DNA from: DATEKX01 sp963726785
Lineage (GTDB): Bacteria; Acidobacteriota; Blastocatellia; UBA7656
Direction of reading: 5' to 3'
Length of the DNA: 64,000 nucleotides
Assembly (NCBI GenBank): GCA_963726785.1
Contig: CAVSDJ010000006.1
Span: 1-64,000, forward strand
Below the pieces are notes generated by a model. It saw nothing but the letters and a program-made list of their open reading frames with translations. It did no database searches and had not been told where the DNA came from. Below are positions 17,499-25,975 of this stretch, one piece after another. Numbering within the stretch: the first letter of the stretch is position 1; each line of letters begins with the position of its first letter. Position numbers and translations under genes: made by a program.

Positions 17499-18254
17499 AT
17501 GAATCCATTCTTACAGGCCGTCTACGAACTCCAGGAAGCCACGTTAATGTCAGGGCGTGCGTTTCGCCGCGCGCTCTCAAAGCCTTATTACTTCCGCGAG
17601 ATCATTACACAAATGGACGTCATCGGCGTCGGGTCTTTGACGATCATCCTGCTGACCGGTTTATTCACGGGCGGCGTGCTGGCGCTTCAGACCTCCAGCA
17701 CCCTTAAAACTTTTGGCGCGACAGGCGTGACCGGGCAACTCGTGATGACCTCGATGGTGCGCGAGATGGGGCCTGTGCTGGCGTCGCTGATGCTGGCGGG
17801 GCGAGTCGGTTCGGCCATCGCCGCAGAGCTGGGCTCTATGGTCGTATCCGAGCAGGTAGACGCGATGCGCGCCCTCGGAACTGATCCGATCAAGAAGCTC
17901 GTCTGGCCGAGACTCTTTGCCTTGATGGTGATGACGCCCGCGCTCACCATCGCAGCCGACATGGTCGGGGCAGTTGGCGGATGGCTTGTCGCAAGCGCGC
18001 TGATGAACGTCGCAAGCTCCGTCTACATCAGCTCTGCGAAAGACGCGCTCACTTACAATGACATCATCGGCGGGCTGATTAAACCGACTGTCTTTGGTTT
18101 GATCATAGCCATCGTAAGCTGCCGCGCGGGCCTCAGAACTTACGGAGGTACGGTGGGCGTCGGTCGCTCGACTACGCAGGCAGTCGTCTTGTCGGATATA
18201 CTGATTCTAGCATCGGACTTCTTCCTGGCGAGAATAATACTGGTGTTCAGTTAA
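17499..18254 (+). CDS. mlaE: MlaE-type ABC transporter permease
   Basis: 251 residues with five or six membrane helices. FREIITQMDVIGVGSLTIIL, TGLFTGGVLALQ, MVREMGPVLASLMLAGRVG and GSMVVSEQVDAMRALGTDP are the hallmark MlaE/YrbE motifs. It forms the transmembrane core of an intermembrane phospholipid carrier. ATG 17499 is preferred over the adjacent GTG 17496. The ATPase (18314) and the MCE substrate-binding subunit (19202) follow on the same strand, giving an E-F-D set; MlaB and MlaC homologs are not in the window. Confidence 0.93.
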   Translation: MNPFLQAVYELQEATLMSGRAFRRALSKPYYFREIITQMDVIGVGSLTIILLTGLFTGGVLALQTSSTLKTFGATGVTGQLVMTSMVREMGPVLASLMLAGRVGSAIAAELGSMVVSEQVDAMRALGTDPIKKLVWPRLFALMVMTPALTIAADMVGAVGGWLVASALMNVASSVYISSAKDALTYNDIIGGLIKPTVFGLIIAIVSCRAGLRTYGGTVGVGRSTTQAVVLSDILILASDFFLARIILVFS

Positions 18255-18257
18255 GCG

Positions 18258-18293
18258 ATGAATGATGAACCGGGGAAACCGTTCATCATTCAT
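18258..18293. repeat. 13-bp inverted repeat between mlaE and mlaF
   Basis: Arm atgaatgatgaac (18258-18270) is complemented exactly at 18281-18293 with a 10-base loop. It begins 4 bases after the mlaE stop. The same atgaatgatgaa word recurs in the larger repeat after mlaD (20316-20374). Confidence 0.85.
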
Positions 18294-18313
18294 GGTTCAG
18301 CATTCATTAATTT

Positions 18314-19129
18314 ATGAGCGAGCAGATTCATAGCGCCATAGAATTCCAGAACGTGACGATGGCTTATGATGATCGCATGATTTTGGATGACGTGAGTTTC
18401 ATCGTTAACCCCGGCGAGACCAAAATCGTTATGGGTGGGTCTGGAACCGGCAAATCAACCATATTGAAACTCGTGCTCGGTTTGATTAAGCCGCAAACGG
18501 GAAGAATCCTGGTTGACGGCGAGGACTTGACCGTTTACTCGGAAAGAGAGATGACCGCCATTCGCCAAAAGATCGGTATGGTCTTTCAAGAGGGCGCGCT
18601 ATTCGACTCCTTGTCGGTTTATGAAAACGTCGGCTTCAAATTGTTCGAGCAGGGAGTGCCCGAATCCGAAATCGAAGAGGCCGTCACGCGAATGCTACGC
18701 TTCGTCAATCTTGAGCGCGCGATAGACATGATGCCTTCGGAATTGTCCGGCGGAATGCGCCGCCGCGTTGGCATAGCCCGCGCGCTTGTCGGCAGCCCGA
18801 AATTGATTCTGTTTGACGAGCCTACAGCAGGGCTTGACCCGCCAACGGCCCGCACGATACTTGAGCTTGCGATGAAGTTGCGCGACCTCGAAGGCGTAAG
18901 CTCCATCTTTGTCACGCACAGGCTCGAAGACATCAAGATGCTGTCGTCAAGCTATGCTACGATCAATGATGACGGGGAAGTCGAATTCAAAAAGGAAGAC
19001 GATAGCTTCTGCCTGGTCAATACCAGATTCATCATGCTTAAAGAAGGAAAAGTGATTTTCAGCGGAACGGATGAAGAGCTTTGGCAAGCAGACGATCCTT
19101 ACATCAAAGACTTCTTCCGCGATGTTTGA
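18314..19129 (+). CDS. mlaF: MlaF-type ABC transporter ATP-binding protein
   Basis: 271 residues. Walker A GGSGTGKST, Q-loop MVFQEGALFDSLSV, signature LSGGMRRRVGIARAL, Walker B LILFDEPTAGLDP and the H-loop FVTHRLED are all intact. The EGALFDSL sequence after the Q-loop and the MRRRVG signature are typical of the MlaF/Mkl subgroup. It energises lipid movement by the MlaE permease. A C-terminal segment of about 40 residues contains an acidic stretch (NDDGEVEFKKEDDS) inserted before the final FIMLKEGKVIFSGT. The spacer to mlaE carries a hairpin that could dampen expression. Confidence 0.94.
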   Translation: MSEQIHSAIEFQNVTMAYDDRMILDDVSFIVNPGETKIVMGGSGTGKSTILKLVLGLIKPQTGRILVDGEDLTVYSEREMTAIRQKIGMVFQEGALFDSLSVYENVGFKLFEQGVPESEIEEAVTRMLRFVNLERAIDMMPSELSGGMRRRVGIARALVGSPKLILFDEPTAGLDPPTARTILELAMKLRDLEGVSSIFVTHRLEDIKMLSSSYATINDDGEVEFKKEDDSFCLVNTRFIMLKEGKVIFSGTDEELWQADDPYIKDFFRDV

Positions 19130-19201
19130 GTGTTAGCCCATAGTCAATAGACAATCGCTTGTCTTAAGCAAACGATTGTCTGCTGATTAAAGGAGTATGT
19201 T

Positions 19202-20305
19202 ATGGCTAGAAAGAAAACCACGTTCGCCGAGCTTCGCGTCGGCATACTGACGATTGCGACGATTATCATACTAATAATCTTCATACTGAGCGTCACGGGT
19301 GACATCTCGATATTCAAAAAAAGGCTGATCTACACAACTCGGTTGCAAGCAGCCGATGGACTAAAGAAGGGCGACGAGGTGCGGCTGGCCGGGAAGCTTA
19401 TCGGCAAAGTCGATAATGTTGATTTCGGAGCGATTCCGGTTAGCGAAAACGACAAGCCTATCGTCGTAACACTGTCGCTTGATGGTGATGAGGTTCAAGA
19501 CCGCATCCGCATGGACTCAAGAGCCGTGCTCGCGCAACAAGGCTTTCTCGGCGACCGTGTCGTTGATATAACGCCGGGCACGAGAGATAAAGAACCGATA
19601 CCTCCCGGAGGCGAGATACCGAGCGCCGATCAGGCCGGTCTCTCGAAAGTCTTCGAAGGCGCAAACGATATACTCACGCAGTTCAACACGGTCGGCAAAC
19701 AGCTTCAAGAGTTGATGGACAATATCAACAAAGGACAAGGGACCATAGGCAAGCTGCTGCACGACGACGCGCTATATGTGAATCTCAACCGCACTGTCGT
19801 AGAATTTCAAGACATCGCCGGTCGTATAGGCAAAGGCACGGGCACGATTGCGAGGCTGCTCAATGACCCGAAACTTTATGATGATCTTCGCGGCGTGACT
19901 AACGATTTTAAAGGCATAGTCGCGGACGTGCGGGCAGGGAAGGGGACGCTGGGCAAGCTCATGACGGACGACCAGTTTTATCGTCAGGCCAATGACCTGC
20001 TCGCCAAGTTCAATACGACAGCCGAAAAATTTGATCGCATCACTGCCGACATCGAAGCGGGGCGCGGCACTCTGGGCAAGCTAATCAAGGACGAGAAGAT
20101 ACACGATGATTTGCAGGCGACGCTTACGTCTTTCAGAAACATCAGCTTGGGTCTTGAAAAAGGCGAAGGCGCTGCCGGAAAGCTGCTGCACGACGATAAG
20201 CTATACAACAATCTGAATCAAACATCCGCCGAGATGGTGAAGCTGTTGTACGACTTCCGCCAGAACCCCAAGAAGTACCTCAGCATCAAAGTCAGCCTCT
20301 TCTAA
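19202..20305 (+). CDS. mlaD: MlaD/MCE-domain lipid-transport protein with C-terminal repeats
   Basis: 367 residues. One N-terminal membrane helix (about 16-35, ILTIATIIILIIFILSV) is followed by a single MCE domain (ADGLKKGDEVRLAGKLIGKV and FLGDRVVDITPG). Residues 175-350 contain five copies of a helical unit of about 36 residues carrying GKGTxGKLLxDDxLYxxL: for example GTIGKLLHDDALYVNL, GTLGKLMTDDQFY and GAAGKLLHDDKLYNNL. Such tails probably extend as a helical tube or barrel across the periplasm. Preceded by aaaggag at 8 bases. It completes the Mla-like operon and is followed by a perfect 24-bp inverted repeat. Confidence 0.92.
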   Translation: MARKKTTFAELRVGILTIATIIILIIFILSVTGDISIFKKRLIYTTRLQAADGLKKGDEVRLAGKLIGKVDNVDFGAIPVSENDKPIVVTLSLDGDEVQDRIRMDSRAVLAQQGFLGDRVVDITPGTRDKEPIPPGGEIPSADQAGLSKVFEGANDILTQFNTVGKQLQELMDNINKGQGTIGKLLHDDALYVNLNRTVVEFQDIAGRIGKGTGTIARLLNDPKLYDDLRGVTNDFKGIVADVRAGKGTLGKLMTDDQFYRQANDLLAKFNTTAEKFDRITADIEAGRGTLGKLIKDEKIHDDLQATLTSFRNISLGLEKGEGAAGKLLHDDKLYNNLNQTSAEMVKLLYDFRQNPKKYLSIKVSLF

Positions 20306-20315
20306 TCGAACGACG

Positions 20316-20374
20316 AATAATGAATGATGAAGGATGAACGGCGAGTTTCAGTTCATCCTTCATCATTCATTATT
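20316..20374. terminator. Perfect 24-bp inverted repeat between convergent genes
   Basis: Arms 20316-20339 and 20351-20374 are exactly complementary with an 11-base loop. It lies between the stop of mlaD (20305) and the convergent reductase gene; the right arm covers the last 12 bases of that gene, including its stop. Position suggests a bidirectional terminator, although no long T-run follows. Confidence 0.75.
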
Positions 20375-21073
20375 CCAGTTGACACGGCCATCGAATACAA
20401 TGTCCGGGCCTGATCGTCGCGTCTTGAACTCGGAAAACGTTATCGCGTCTCGCAGTCGAGCGATACCCAAACCACCTATGGCCTCAGTCCCTTTGCCTAT
20501 TATCTTCGGCGCTATAACGACGACCATGCGATCAACAAGTCGCGCAGCAAAAAGAGAAGTCACAATGCCTGAACCTCCTTCGACCAGCACAGACTCTATG
20601 CCTCGCCTTCCAACCTCTTGAAGCAACGCTCGAAGATCAACCTGTGATTTGTTTGCTGTCGTCGGCACGAGAAAGACTTCTGCGCCCAGGCGTTCAAGCT
20701 CGCTTGCTCGCTTACTGTCAGCCATTTCGGTTGTTGCTACGAGCGTGTGACGGGGAGCGCTCTCCGCCAACATGCGCGCGTCAGCGGGCAAACGCAGACG
20801 GCTATCTACGATTATGCGCAGCGGGTCGCGGCCTTTAACGAGCCTCACGGTCAATCGCGGGTCGTCGGCGAGCACAGTCCCTATGCCAACCATTATCGCG
20901 TCGTGAGTGCTTCGGAGTTGGTGCGCGAGCTTCAGTGACGAAGGACTGCTGATCCATTGCGAATCGCCCGAGACGGTCGCAATGCGGCCATCAAGCGATT
21001 GCGCGAGTTTCACTGTGACGAACGGCAATCCCGCCCGTGAATGCTTGATGTGGCTTTCTTCTTTAGTAATCAT
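20363..21073 (-). CDS. RibD-C-domain reductase (riboflavin/dihydrofolate-type)
   Basis: 236 residues comprising only the reductase domain of RibD, without the deaminase half. FVTVKLAQSLDGRIATVSGDSQWISS, HQLRSTHDAIMVGIGTVLADDPRLTVR and ESVLVEGGSGIVTSLF are diagnostic for NADPH-dependent 5-amino-6-(5-phosphoribosylamino)uracil reductase. Stand-alone forms act in riboflavin synthesis when the deaminase is separate, or as DHFR-like enzymes of unknown substrate. The next gene, divergent at 21178, is queD, another pterin-type enzyme. The stop codon lies in the right arm of a 24-bp inverted repeat. Confidence 0.85.
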   Translation of the reverse strand: MITKEESHIKHSRAGLPFVTVKLAQSLDGRIATVSGDSQWISSPSSLKLAHQLRSTHDAIMVGIGTVLADDPRLTVRLVKGRDPLRIIVDSRLRLPADARMLAESAPRHTLVATTEMADSKRASELERLGAEVFLVPTTANKSQVDLRALLQEVGRRGIESVLVEGGSGIVTSLFAARLVDRMVVVIAPKIIGKGTEAIGGLGIARLRDAITFSEFKTRRSGPDIVFDGRVNWNNE

Positions 21074-21177
21074 CTCGCAAACCGAAATCAGTTTACCTTT
21101 TGCCAGCGGTCGGTAGCCAGCGGTCGGTTGTCAGTTGCTTGCCCCGTAGAGCTTGCGAAAGCTAAGATTGAGCGAAC

Positions 21178-21540
21178 ATGATAGTCGAACTGGTTAAAGA
21201 ATTTAGTTTCGAATCAGCGCATCGGCTGCCCAACGTGCCAGCAGAGCACAAATGTGCGCGGCTGCACGGCCATTCGTTCCGCTGCGAGGTGGCTGTGCGC
21301 GGAGAGGTTGATCCACATACAGGCTGGTTCATAGATTATGCGGAGATCACAGAAGCGTTCGAGCCGCTCAGGCAAAGGCTCGATCACTATTACCTTAACG
21401 AGATTGACGGGCTTGAGAACGCTACGAGTGAAAACATTGCTCGCTGGGTCTGGGAAAGACTCGAAGGACGTGTGCCTGGGCTTTATCGTGTGACTATTCG
21501 CGAAACGTGCACGGCGCGGTGCGATTATTATGGTTCCTGA
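21178..21540 (+). CDS. queD: 6-carboxy-5,6,7,8-tetrahydropterin synthase
   Basis: Converts dihydroneopterin triphosphate to 6-carboxytetrahydropterin, the second step of queuosine/7-deazaguanine synthesis. 120 residues, the usual length. FSFESAHRLPNVPAEHKCARLHGHSF carries the zinc histidines and catalytic Cys (key residues in SAHRL, HKC and HGHS); ITEAFEPLRQRLDHYYLNE, TSENIARWVWERL and VTIRETCTARCDY complete the fold. QueE is encoded 5 kb downstream; QueC is not in the window. Confidence 0.93.
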   Translation: MIVELVKEFSFESAHRLPNVPAEHKCARLHGHSFRCEVAVRGEVDPHTGWFIDYAEITEAFEPLRQRLDHYYLNEIDGLENATSENIARWVWERLEGRVPGLYRVTIRETCTARCDYYGS

Positions 21541-21565
21541 TAACCGAAAACCATGAGCTAAATTT

Positions 21566-24007
21566 TTACATCACTGTGTAGCGAATAAGTTCGGATTCAT
21601 TCGCGAACTTCGATTCGGGAGGAGCCGATTTGCGTTTGAATTTGTCGCCGTACATCGCGCGGTCAGCCGCAATCAACAATTCGTCCAGCGTGTCGCCGTC
21701 AGTTCCATAACAAGCCCAGCCGATGCTTACCCCAAAACCTAAGCGCGCTTCTTTGAAACCGAAGTCGTGATGGTCTACTGCGATTTGAAGGCGTTGAACA
21801 AGCTCGCGCACCTCGTCAGGATGAACCTGCAGAAGAGCGACGAACTCATCGCCCGCGTACCGGCTCAGAAAATCTGTCGAGCGAATCTGTCTCGACAACA
21901 ACTGCGCCACCTCTCTCAGCACGTGATCACCGGCTTGATGACCGAGCGTGTCGTTGATTCCTTTGAACCCATCCAGGTCCATCATTAACACAGAGAAGGT
22001 GTCTCCGTGTCGCCGTGCGAGGTTCGCAGCTTCCTCGAATTGATGCCTCAACGCGCGCGCATTCGCCAAGCCCGTCAGCGGGTCGGTCAACGCTTTCACT
22101 TCTGTTTGTTCGTGGTGCAAGGCGTTTGCTATGGCGTCCGACGCCAGCTTTGCCACCGCCTCAAGCAACCTGAGATGGTCAGGCTCGTATGCCTTCAACT
22201 CCGCTGAGTAGAGCGTGAGCGCGCCGAGCACTTCGTCATCCTTCAGCAGCGGCACGCACATCACCGTCCGGTAGTTCTCACTGACTTCCAGTTTCACAGC
22301 GTCAAAGTCAAGATGAGGGTCGCTGTTGTACATAGGCTGGCGGTTGGCTGCGACCCAGCCGGTTATCCCTGAACCGAGTATGACGCTCTTTCCTTTGAGC
22401 CGCTCTGCATTGCGCCCCGAAACGTGCACCGCTTCCAGTTCAATCGTGTCGGGCTTCTGAAGATACAGCGCGCAGGTCGTGTAGCTCACAATATCTTGTA
22501 GCCTTGAAGAGAAGACCGCGAACATGTCGCGGAGGTCGAGGCTGGTGCCGATGGTCTGGGCTATGTCGTAAAGCGTTATGACTTCTCGATGCGCGTTGCG
22601 TATGTGCTCGAAGACCATAGGGCGACTCTCTTCTTTTTCGGTCTTCTGCGTGGCAGGGCCGGGCTTTGCTGCTTTCACGTCCTGCCTTTCTTTCTTCTGT
22701 CGCCTTACTTCTTCTTCGAACTGAGGCAGGTGATCCAAAAAGACGCGAATGACTTCGGGGTCGTACATGGTTCCGCTGCTTGCCCTCAGCAACTCGATTG
22801 CTTCTTCCCGCGTCATGGCCTTGCGATACTGCCTGTCTTCGCGCACGGCATCAAAGCAATCTACGACCATCAATATGCGCGCAGTCACAGGAATCTCTTC
22901 GCCCTTCAGTCCGTCCGGATAACCATGTCCGTCCCATCTTTCGTGATGATGTCGCACGACGGGCATAACAGGGTAAGGGAATCCGACTCGCTCAAGTATC
23001 TCGGCCCCGACGACCGTGTGAACTTTCATTCGGTCAAACTCGGCGGGCGTGAGCGGGCCGGGTTTGTTGAGGATGTAGTCGGGCACGGCGAGCTTCCCTA
23101 TGTCGTGAAGAAGAGCACCTGCTTTGAGCGCTTCTATCTCTGGATCAGAGAGTCCGAAAAGCCTCGCCATCTCCGTTGCGTAAATCTGCACGCGATGAAC
23201 GTGATCGTGAGTCACTTCGTCCTTAGCGTCAATGGCTATCGCAAGCGCCTCGATTGTTCTGAGGTGCAGGTCGGCCATCTCTTGCGCGTTATTCATGGAA
23301 ACCTGCACTCTATCCAGATAGTTCTTATATGTGAGATAGGTGATGGCAAGAATAGGCACGGCGATAATGAAAGAGTAAAACGAGATGAAGGTGATCAGCT
23401 TGATGACGAAGCATGCAGCTACGGCCCCGGCAAAGTAGGATACGGAAGTCCACAGGAAAGATTCCTGCCAGGTTTTTAGAATGTCTTTCTTGTTTCTTAG
23501 CGCGCTGACTACGCTGACCAGCCCCGAATTCAACACGTAATGAATCAGAGCCAGCACTTCAGCGGCGAGTATTAAACGGGCCAGATCAGGCCCCAACTCT
23601 CTGACGCTGCCAAACACATCCGTTGCTACTGTTGCCGAAACGAAAACCGATAGGCTCATCACTCCCGCGTTGAACGGAATGACTTTTCGCCTGTTCGGAT
23701 AGTGAAGCGAACATACGGCAGCGTTGACTCCGGCCAGTACAACCGAAGGCCATACTCCGTAAAGCAAAACAGAAATGTAAATGAAAGTGTCTTCAAGCGT
23801 GACTGTGCTGGATATTTTTGGTATCTGGATGTCTGTCCGCGCGACGACAAGCACTGTCACCAGACCGAGCAATAACCATTCGATGTTGAAATGGTTTGTG
23901 GCAACGCTGTACAAAGCATAGGCGAAGACACTTAGCCCTACCAAAGAAACTATGTTGATAAAAAGCTTGGAAGCTGGGCTATCGATGCCTTTTGAATTGC
24001 TCTCCAT
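21566..24007 (-). CDS. Membrane HD-GYP phosphodiesterase with GAF and GGDEF domains
   Basis: 813 residues. Residues 1-225 contain about seven membrane helices. An HD-GYP domain (about 240-420) has HDHVHRVQIY, LLHDIGKLAVPDY and the diagnostic HHERWDGHGYPDGLKGE; it hydrolyses cyclic di-GMP. A GAF domain (about 475-630, DIAQTIGTSLDLRDMFAVFSS start) is followed by a GGDEF domain (about 645-800) with LTDPLTGLANARAL, MDLDGFKGINDTLGH and SRYAGDEFVALL. The signature is AGDEF, a variant compatible with diguanylate cyclase activity. One polypeptide thus appears able to both make and destroy the messenger. It is probably in one transcript with the subtilase gene 21 bases upstream (24029-25975). Confidence 0.92.
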   Translation of the reverse strand: MESNSKGIDSPASKLFINIVSLVGLSVFAYALYSVATNHFNIEWLLLGLVTVLVVARTDIQIPKISSTVTLEDTFIYISVLLYGVWPSVVLAGVNAAVCSLHYPNRRKVIPFNAGVMSLSVFVSATVATDVFGSVRELGPDLARLILAAEVLALIHYVLNSGLVSVVSALRNKKDILKTWQESFLWTSVSYFAGAVAACFVIKLITFISFYSFIIAVPILAITYLTYKNYLDRVQVSMNNAQEMADLHLRTIEALAIAIDAKDEVTHDHVHRVQIYATEMARLFGLSDPEIEALKAGALLHDIGKLAVPDYILNKPGPLTPAEFDRMKVHTVVGAEILERVGFPYPVMPVVRHHHERWDGHGYPDGLKGEEIPVTARILMVVDCFDAVREDRQYRKAMTREEAIELLRASSGTMYDPEVIRVFLDHLPQFEEEVRRQKKERQDVKAAKPGPATQKTEKEESRPMVFEHIRNAHREVITLYDIAQTIGTSLDLRDMFAVFSSRLQDIVSYTTCALYLQKPDTIELEAVHVSGRNAERLKGKSVILGSGITGWVAANRQPMYNSDPHLDFDAVKLEVSENYRTVMCVPLLKDDEVLGALTLYSAELKAYEPDHLRLLEAVAKLASDAIANALHHEQTEVKALTDPLTGLANARALRHQFEEAANLARRHGDTFSVLMMDLDGFKGINDTLGHQAGDHVLREVAQLLSRQIRSTDFLSRYAGDEFVALLQVHPDEVRELVQRLQIAVDHHDFGFKEARLGFGVSIGWACYGTDGDTLDELLIAADRAMYGDKFKRKSAPPESKFANESELIRYTVM

Positions 24008-24028
24008 TTGTTCCCTTTAACACCACCA

Positions 24029-25975
24029 TCATTCGTGTGAGTGGTCGGGAGCGGGGGGCATACTGGAAGTATTATCACCGTTAAGCGCTGATTGCGCTAT
24101 AGTAAACATTGACGATGTCGGTGTGGAGTCGGCAAATGTGCTGTCGGACACCAGAACGCCATCCGACACTAGCACGCCGTCTGACAGCATCACGCCATCT
24201 GATAGCATTACACCGTCTGACACGAGCACGCCGTCCGACAGCATCACGCCGTCCGACACGAGCACACCATCCGACAGCATCACGCCGTCTGACACGAGCA
24301 CGCCGTCCGACAGCATCACGCCGTCTGACACGAGCACACCATCCGACAACATTACGCCTGAGCCGTATATGCCTTGATATTGTAGGATGAGATTATTCCC
24401 ATAAATGAAATTCCATTTCTGGATTATCCCGCCGCCCCACGCGAATGTTTGACTGGCTATGGTGGTTGATTGATCGGGCGCTGCGCCGCTCAGAAGCGAG
24501 TCGCCAAGCGAGAGGCCCGCCAGATTGGTTTTGATCAAACCTGCAAGCCGCACTGCGCCTTCGATATTGAGTTGTCCGGCTCCCTGCTCCAGGTTATTAG
24601 CTCCCTGTACGGGCTGGGCCGAGTATTCAAGCACAGCCTTGACCATATTGGGAGTGAGCGCAGAGTTGCGTTGCAACAACAAAGCTACAGCGCCTGCGAC
24701 GACAGGCGTTGCCATTGACGTGCCGCTCATATACATCATCTGGTGAGCGGCATACGAGCTTATGTTCGCATCAAGTGCAGGATTGCTGGTTACAATATGA
24801 TTGCCCGGAGATTTGGCATCTATGATCTTGTTGCCGGGCGCTACAAGGTCAGGTTTGATGAGGTTGTCGTAATGCTTTACCCCGTTCTCATCCGTGTAAT
24901 AGCCTCTGCTCGGCCCGCGAGAACTGTATGACGCTACGTTGTCATCAGAGCGCGCATCCGTCCCATGTGTATTCGTCGCTCCGACTGTAAGAGCAGACGG
25001 TTCTATGCCGGGAGTGTGAATCGATCCGTAGACTTTGTTTCCGTTTTCGTCTTTGCCGAGATTTCCCGCTGCTACGCAAACAACTAGACCTGCGTTAAAG
25101 GCCTGTCTCACGGCAAGGCAGAGCGGGTCGTTCACGTATGAATCAACCGCCACCGCTCCGAAACTCATGTTGAGCACGCGGATGTTGTAGGTGTTTTTAT
25201 TCGTTATGCACCAGTCTATGCCTGCAATCGCGTCGGAAGTCGCACCCTGACCTGCTGAGCCGAGCACGCGAACATTGATCAAGTTTGCGCTCGGCGCGAT
25301 TCCTGTGTACGCGCCATCTGATACGTGAGAGTTGCCCGCGGCTATCGCAGCTACGTGAGTGCCATGCCCGTATGGGTCATCCGTTCTGCCTTCGCCTGTG
25401 AAATCAACGTTGGCAACGATTCGTGATGTCGAGTTCGGGCCGAGGAAAGCATGATGAGAAGGGTCAATGCCGGAATCGAGTATGGCTATGCCGATGCCTG
25501 AGCCATCTATAGTGCCGCCACCGCCTGTCGAGTAGCTTCTTGCCTGGTCTGTTCCTGTTGCGGTCTCAAGGTGGCCTGTCAATGTGAGCGATTTATCGAG
25601 CGAAACATACTTTACATCATTGAGCAGCGATATATTCCTGACTGCGACTGCCGGAAGCTCAACTGCAAAGACGGGAAGGTTTTTAAAGCTCTTGTTTACC
25701 CTGCCGCCCGAAAGGCCGAGGGCAGTCGAAAAAGCTTTACTCACGACCGGACTGGTTTGAATAATGACGCGGACTCGTCCACCTGGCTGCTTGGCGACAG
25801 CGTCGCTTAATTCTCCTGACAGTTTCTCCTTTAATCTATCTGTTAGTTGCTTTGGCTTTGATGTTCCAGCGCGACTTGTTGTGTCAAAGAGCCGCCCAAG
25901 CTGAATGTTTGCCATCGAGAAAAATAGCAACAGTGAGGTTATCAGAAAGCGGAGGATAAACTTCTTTCTTCTCAT
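24029..25975 (-). CDS. Secreted subtilisin-like serine protease with hexapeptide-repeat tail
   Basis: 648 residues. The N-terminus MRRKKFILRFLITSLLLFFS is a signal peptide. An inhibitor_I9-like propeptide follows (RVRVIIQTSP region). The S8 triad is AILDSGIDPSHH (Asp), DPYGHGTHVAAIAAG (His) and MYMSGTSMATPVVAGA (Ser); the oxyanion Asn is in VVCVAAGNLG. After the catalytic domain, about residues 545-620 consist of alternating VLVSDG and VMLSDG units, about 13 in all, then a Ser/Asp-rich end. The tail is encoded by an 18-base tandem repeat (24137-24360). No sorting signal follows the repeats, so the protein is probably fully secreted or surface-attached through the tail. Confidence 0.92.
   Translation of the reverse strand: MRRKKFILRFLITSLLLFFSMANIQLGRLFDTTSRAGTSKPKQLTDRLKEKLSGELSDAVAKQPGGRVRVIIQTSPVVSKAFSTALGLSGGRVNKSFKNLPVFAVELPAVAVRNISLLNDVKYVSLDKSLTLTGHLETATGTDQARSYSTGGGGTIDGSGIGIAILDSGIDPSHHAFLGPNSTSRIVANVDFTGEGRTDDPYGHGTHVAAIAAGNSHVSDGAYTGIAPSANLINVRVLGSAGQGATSDAIAGIDWCITNKNTYNIRVLNMSFGAVAVDSYVNDPLCLAVRQAFNAGLVVCVAAGNLGKDENGNKVYGSIHTPGIEPSALTVGATNTHGTDARSDDNVASYSSRGPSRGYYTDENGVKHYDNLIKPDLVAPGNKIIDAKSPGNHIVTSNPALDANISSYAAHQMMYMSGTSMATPVVAGAVALLLQRNSALTPNMVKAVLEYSAQPVQGANNLEQGAGQLNIEGAVRLAGLIKTNLAGLSLGDSLLSGAAPDQSTTIASQTFAWGGGIIQKWNFIYGNNLILQYQGIYGSGVMLSDGVLVSDGVMLSDGVLVSDGVMLSDGVLVSDGVMLSDGVLVSDGVMLSDGVMLSDGVLVSDGVLVSDSTFADSTPTSSMFTIAQSALNGDNTSSMPPAPDHSHE
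24137..24360 (-). repeat. 18-base tandem repeat encoding the subtilase tail
   Basis: About twelve 18-base units such as gacacgagcacgccgtcc and gacagcatcacgccgtcc, alternating in a 36-base super-period. Each codes one SDG-containing hexapeptide on the minus strand. Copies differ mainly at wobble positions. The repeat also creates long fake frames on the plus strand. Confidence 0.9.

Noticed and set aside
22589..23479. A 296-codon plus-strand frame
   Set aside because: Lies antisense within the HD-GYP gene whose motifs are all intact on the minus strand; codon content is that of a shadow.
24109..24390. Plus-strand repetitive frames of SITPSDTSTPSD type
   Set aside because: They are the complement of the subtilase hexapeptide-repeat DNA; no start signals, and the subtilase frame is clearly coding.
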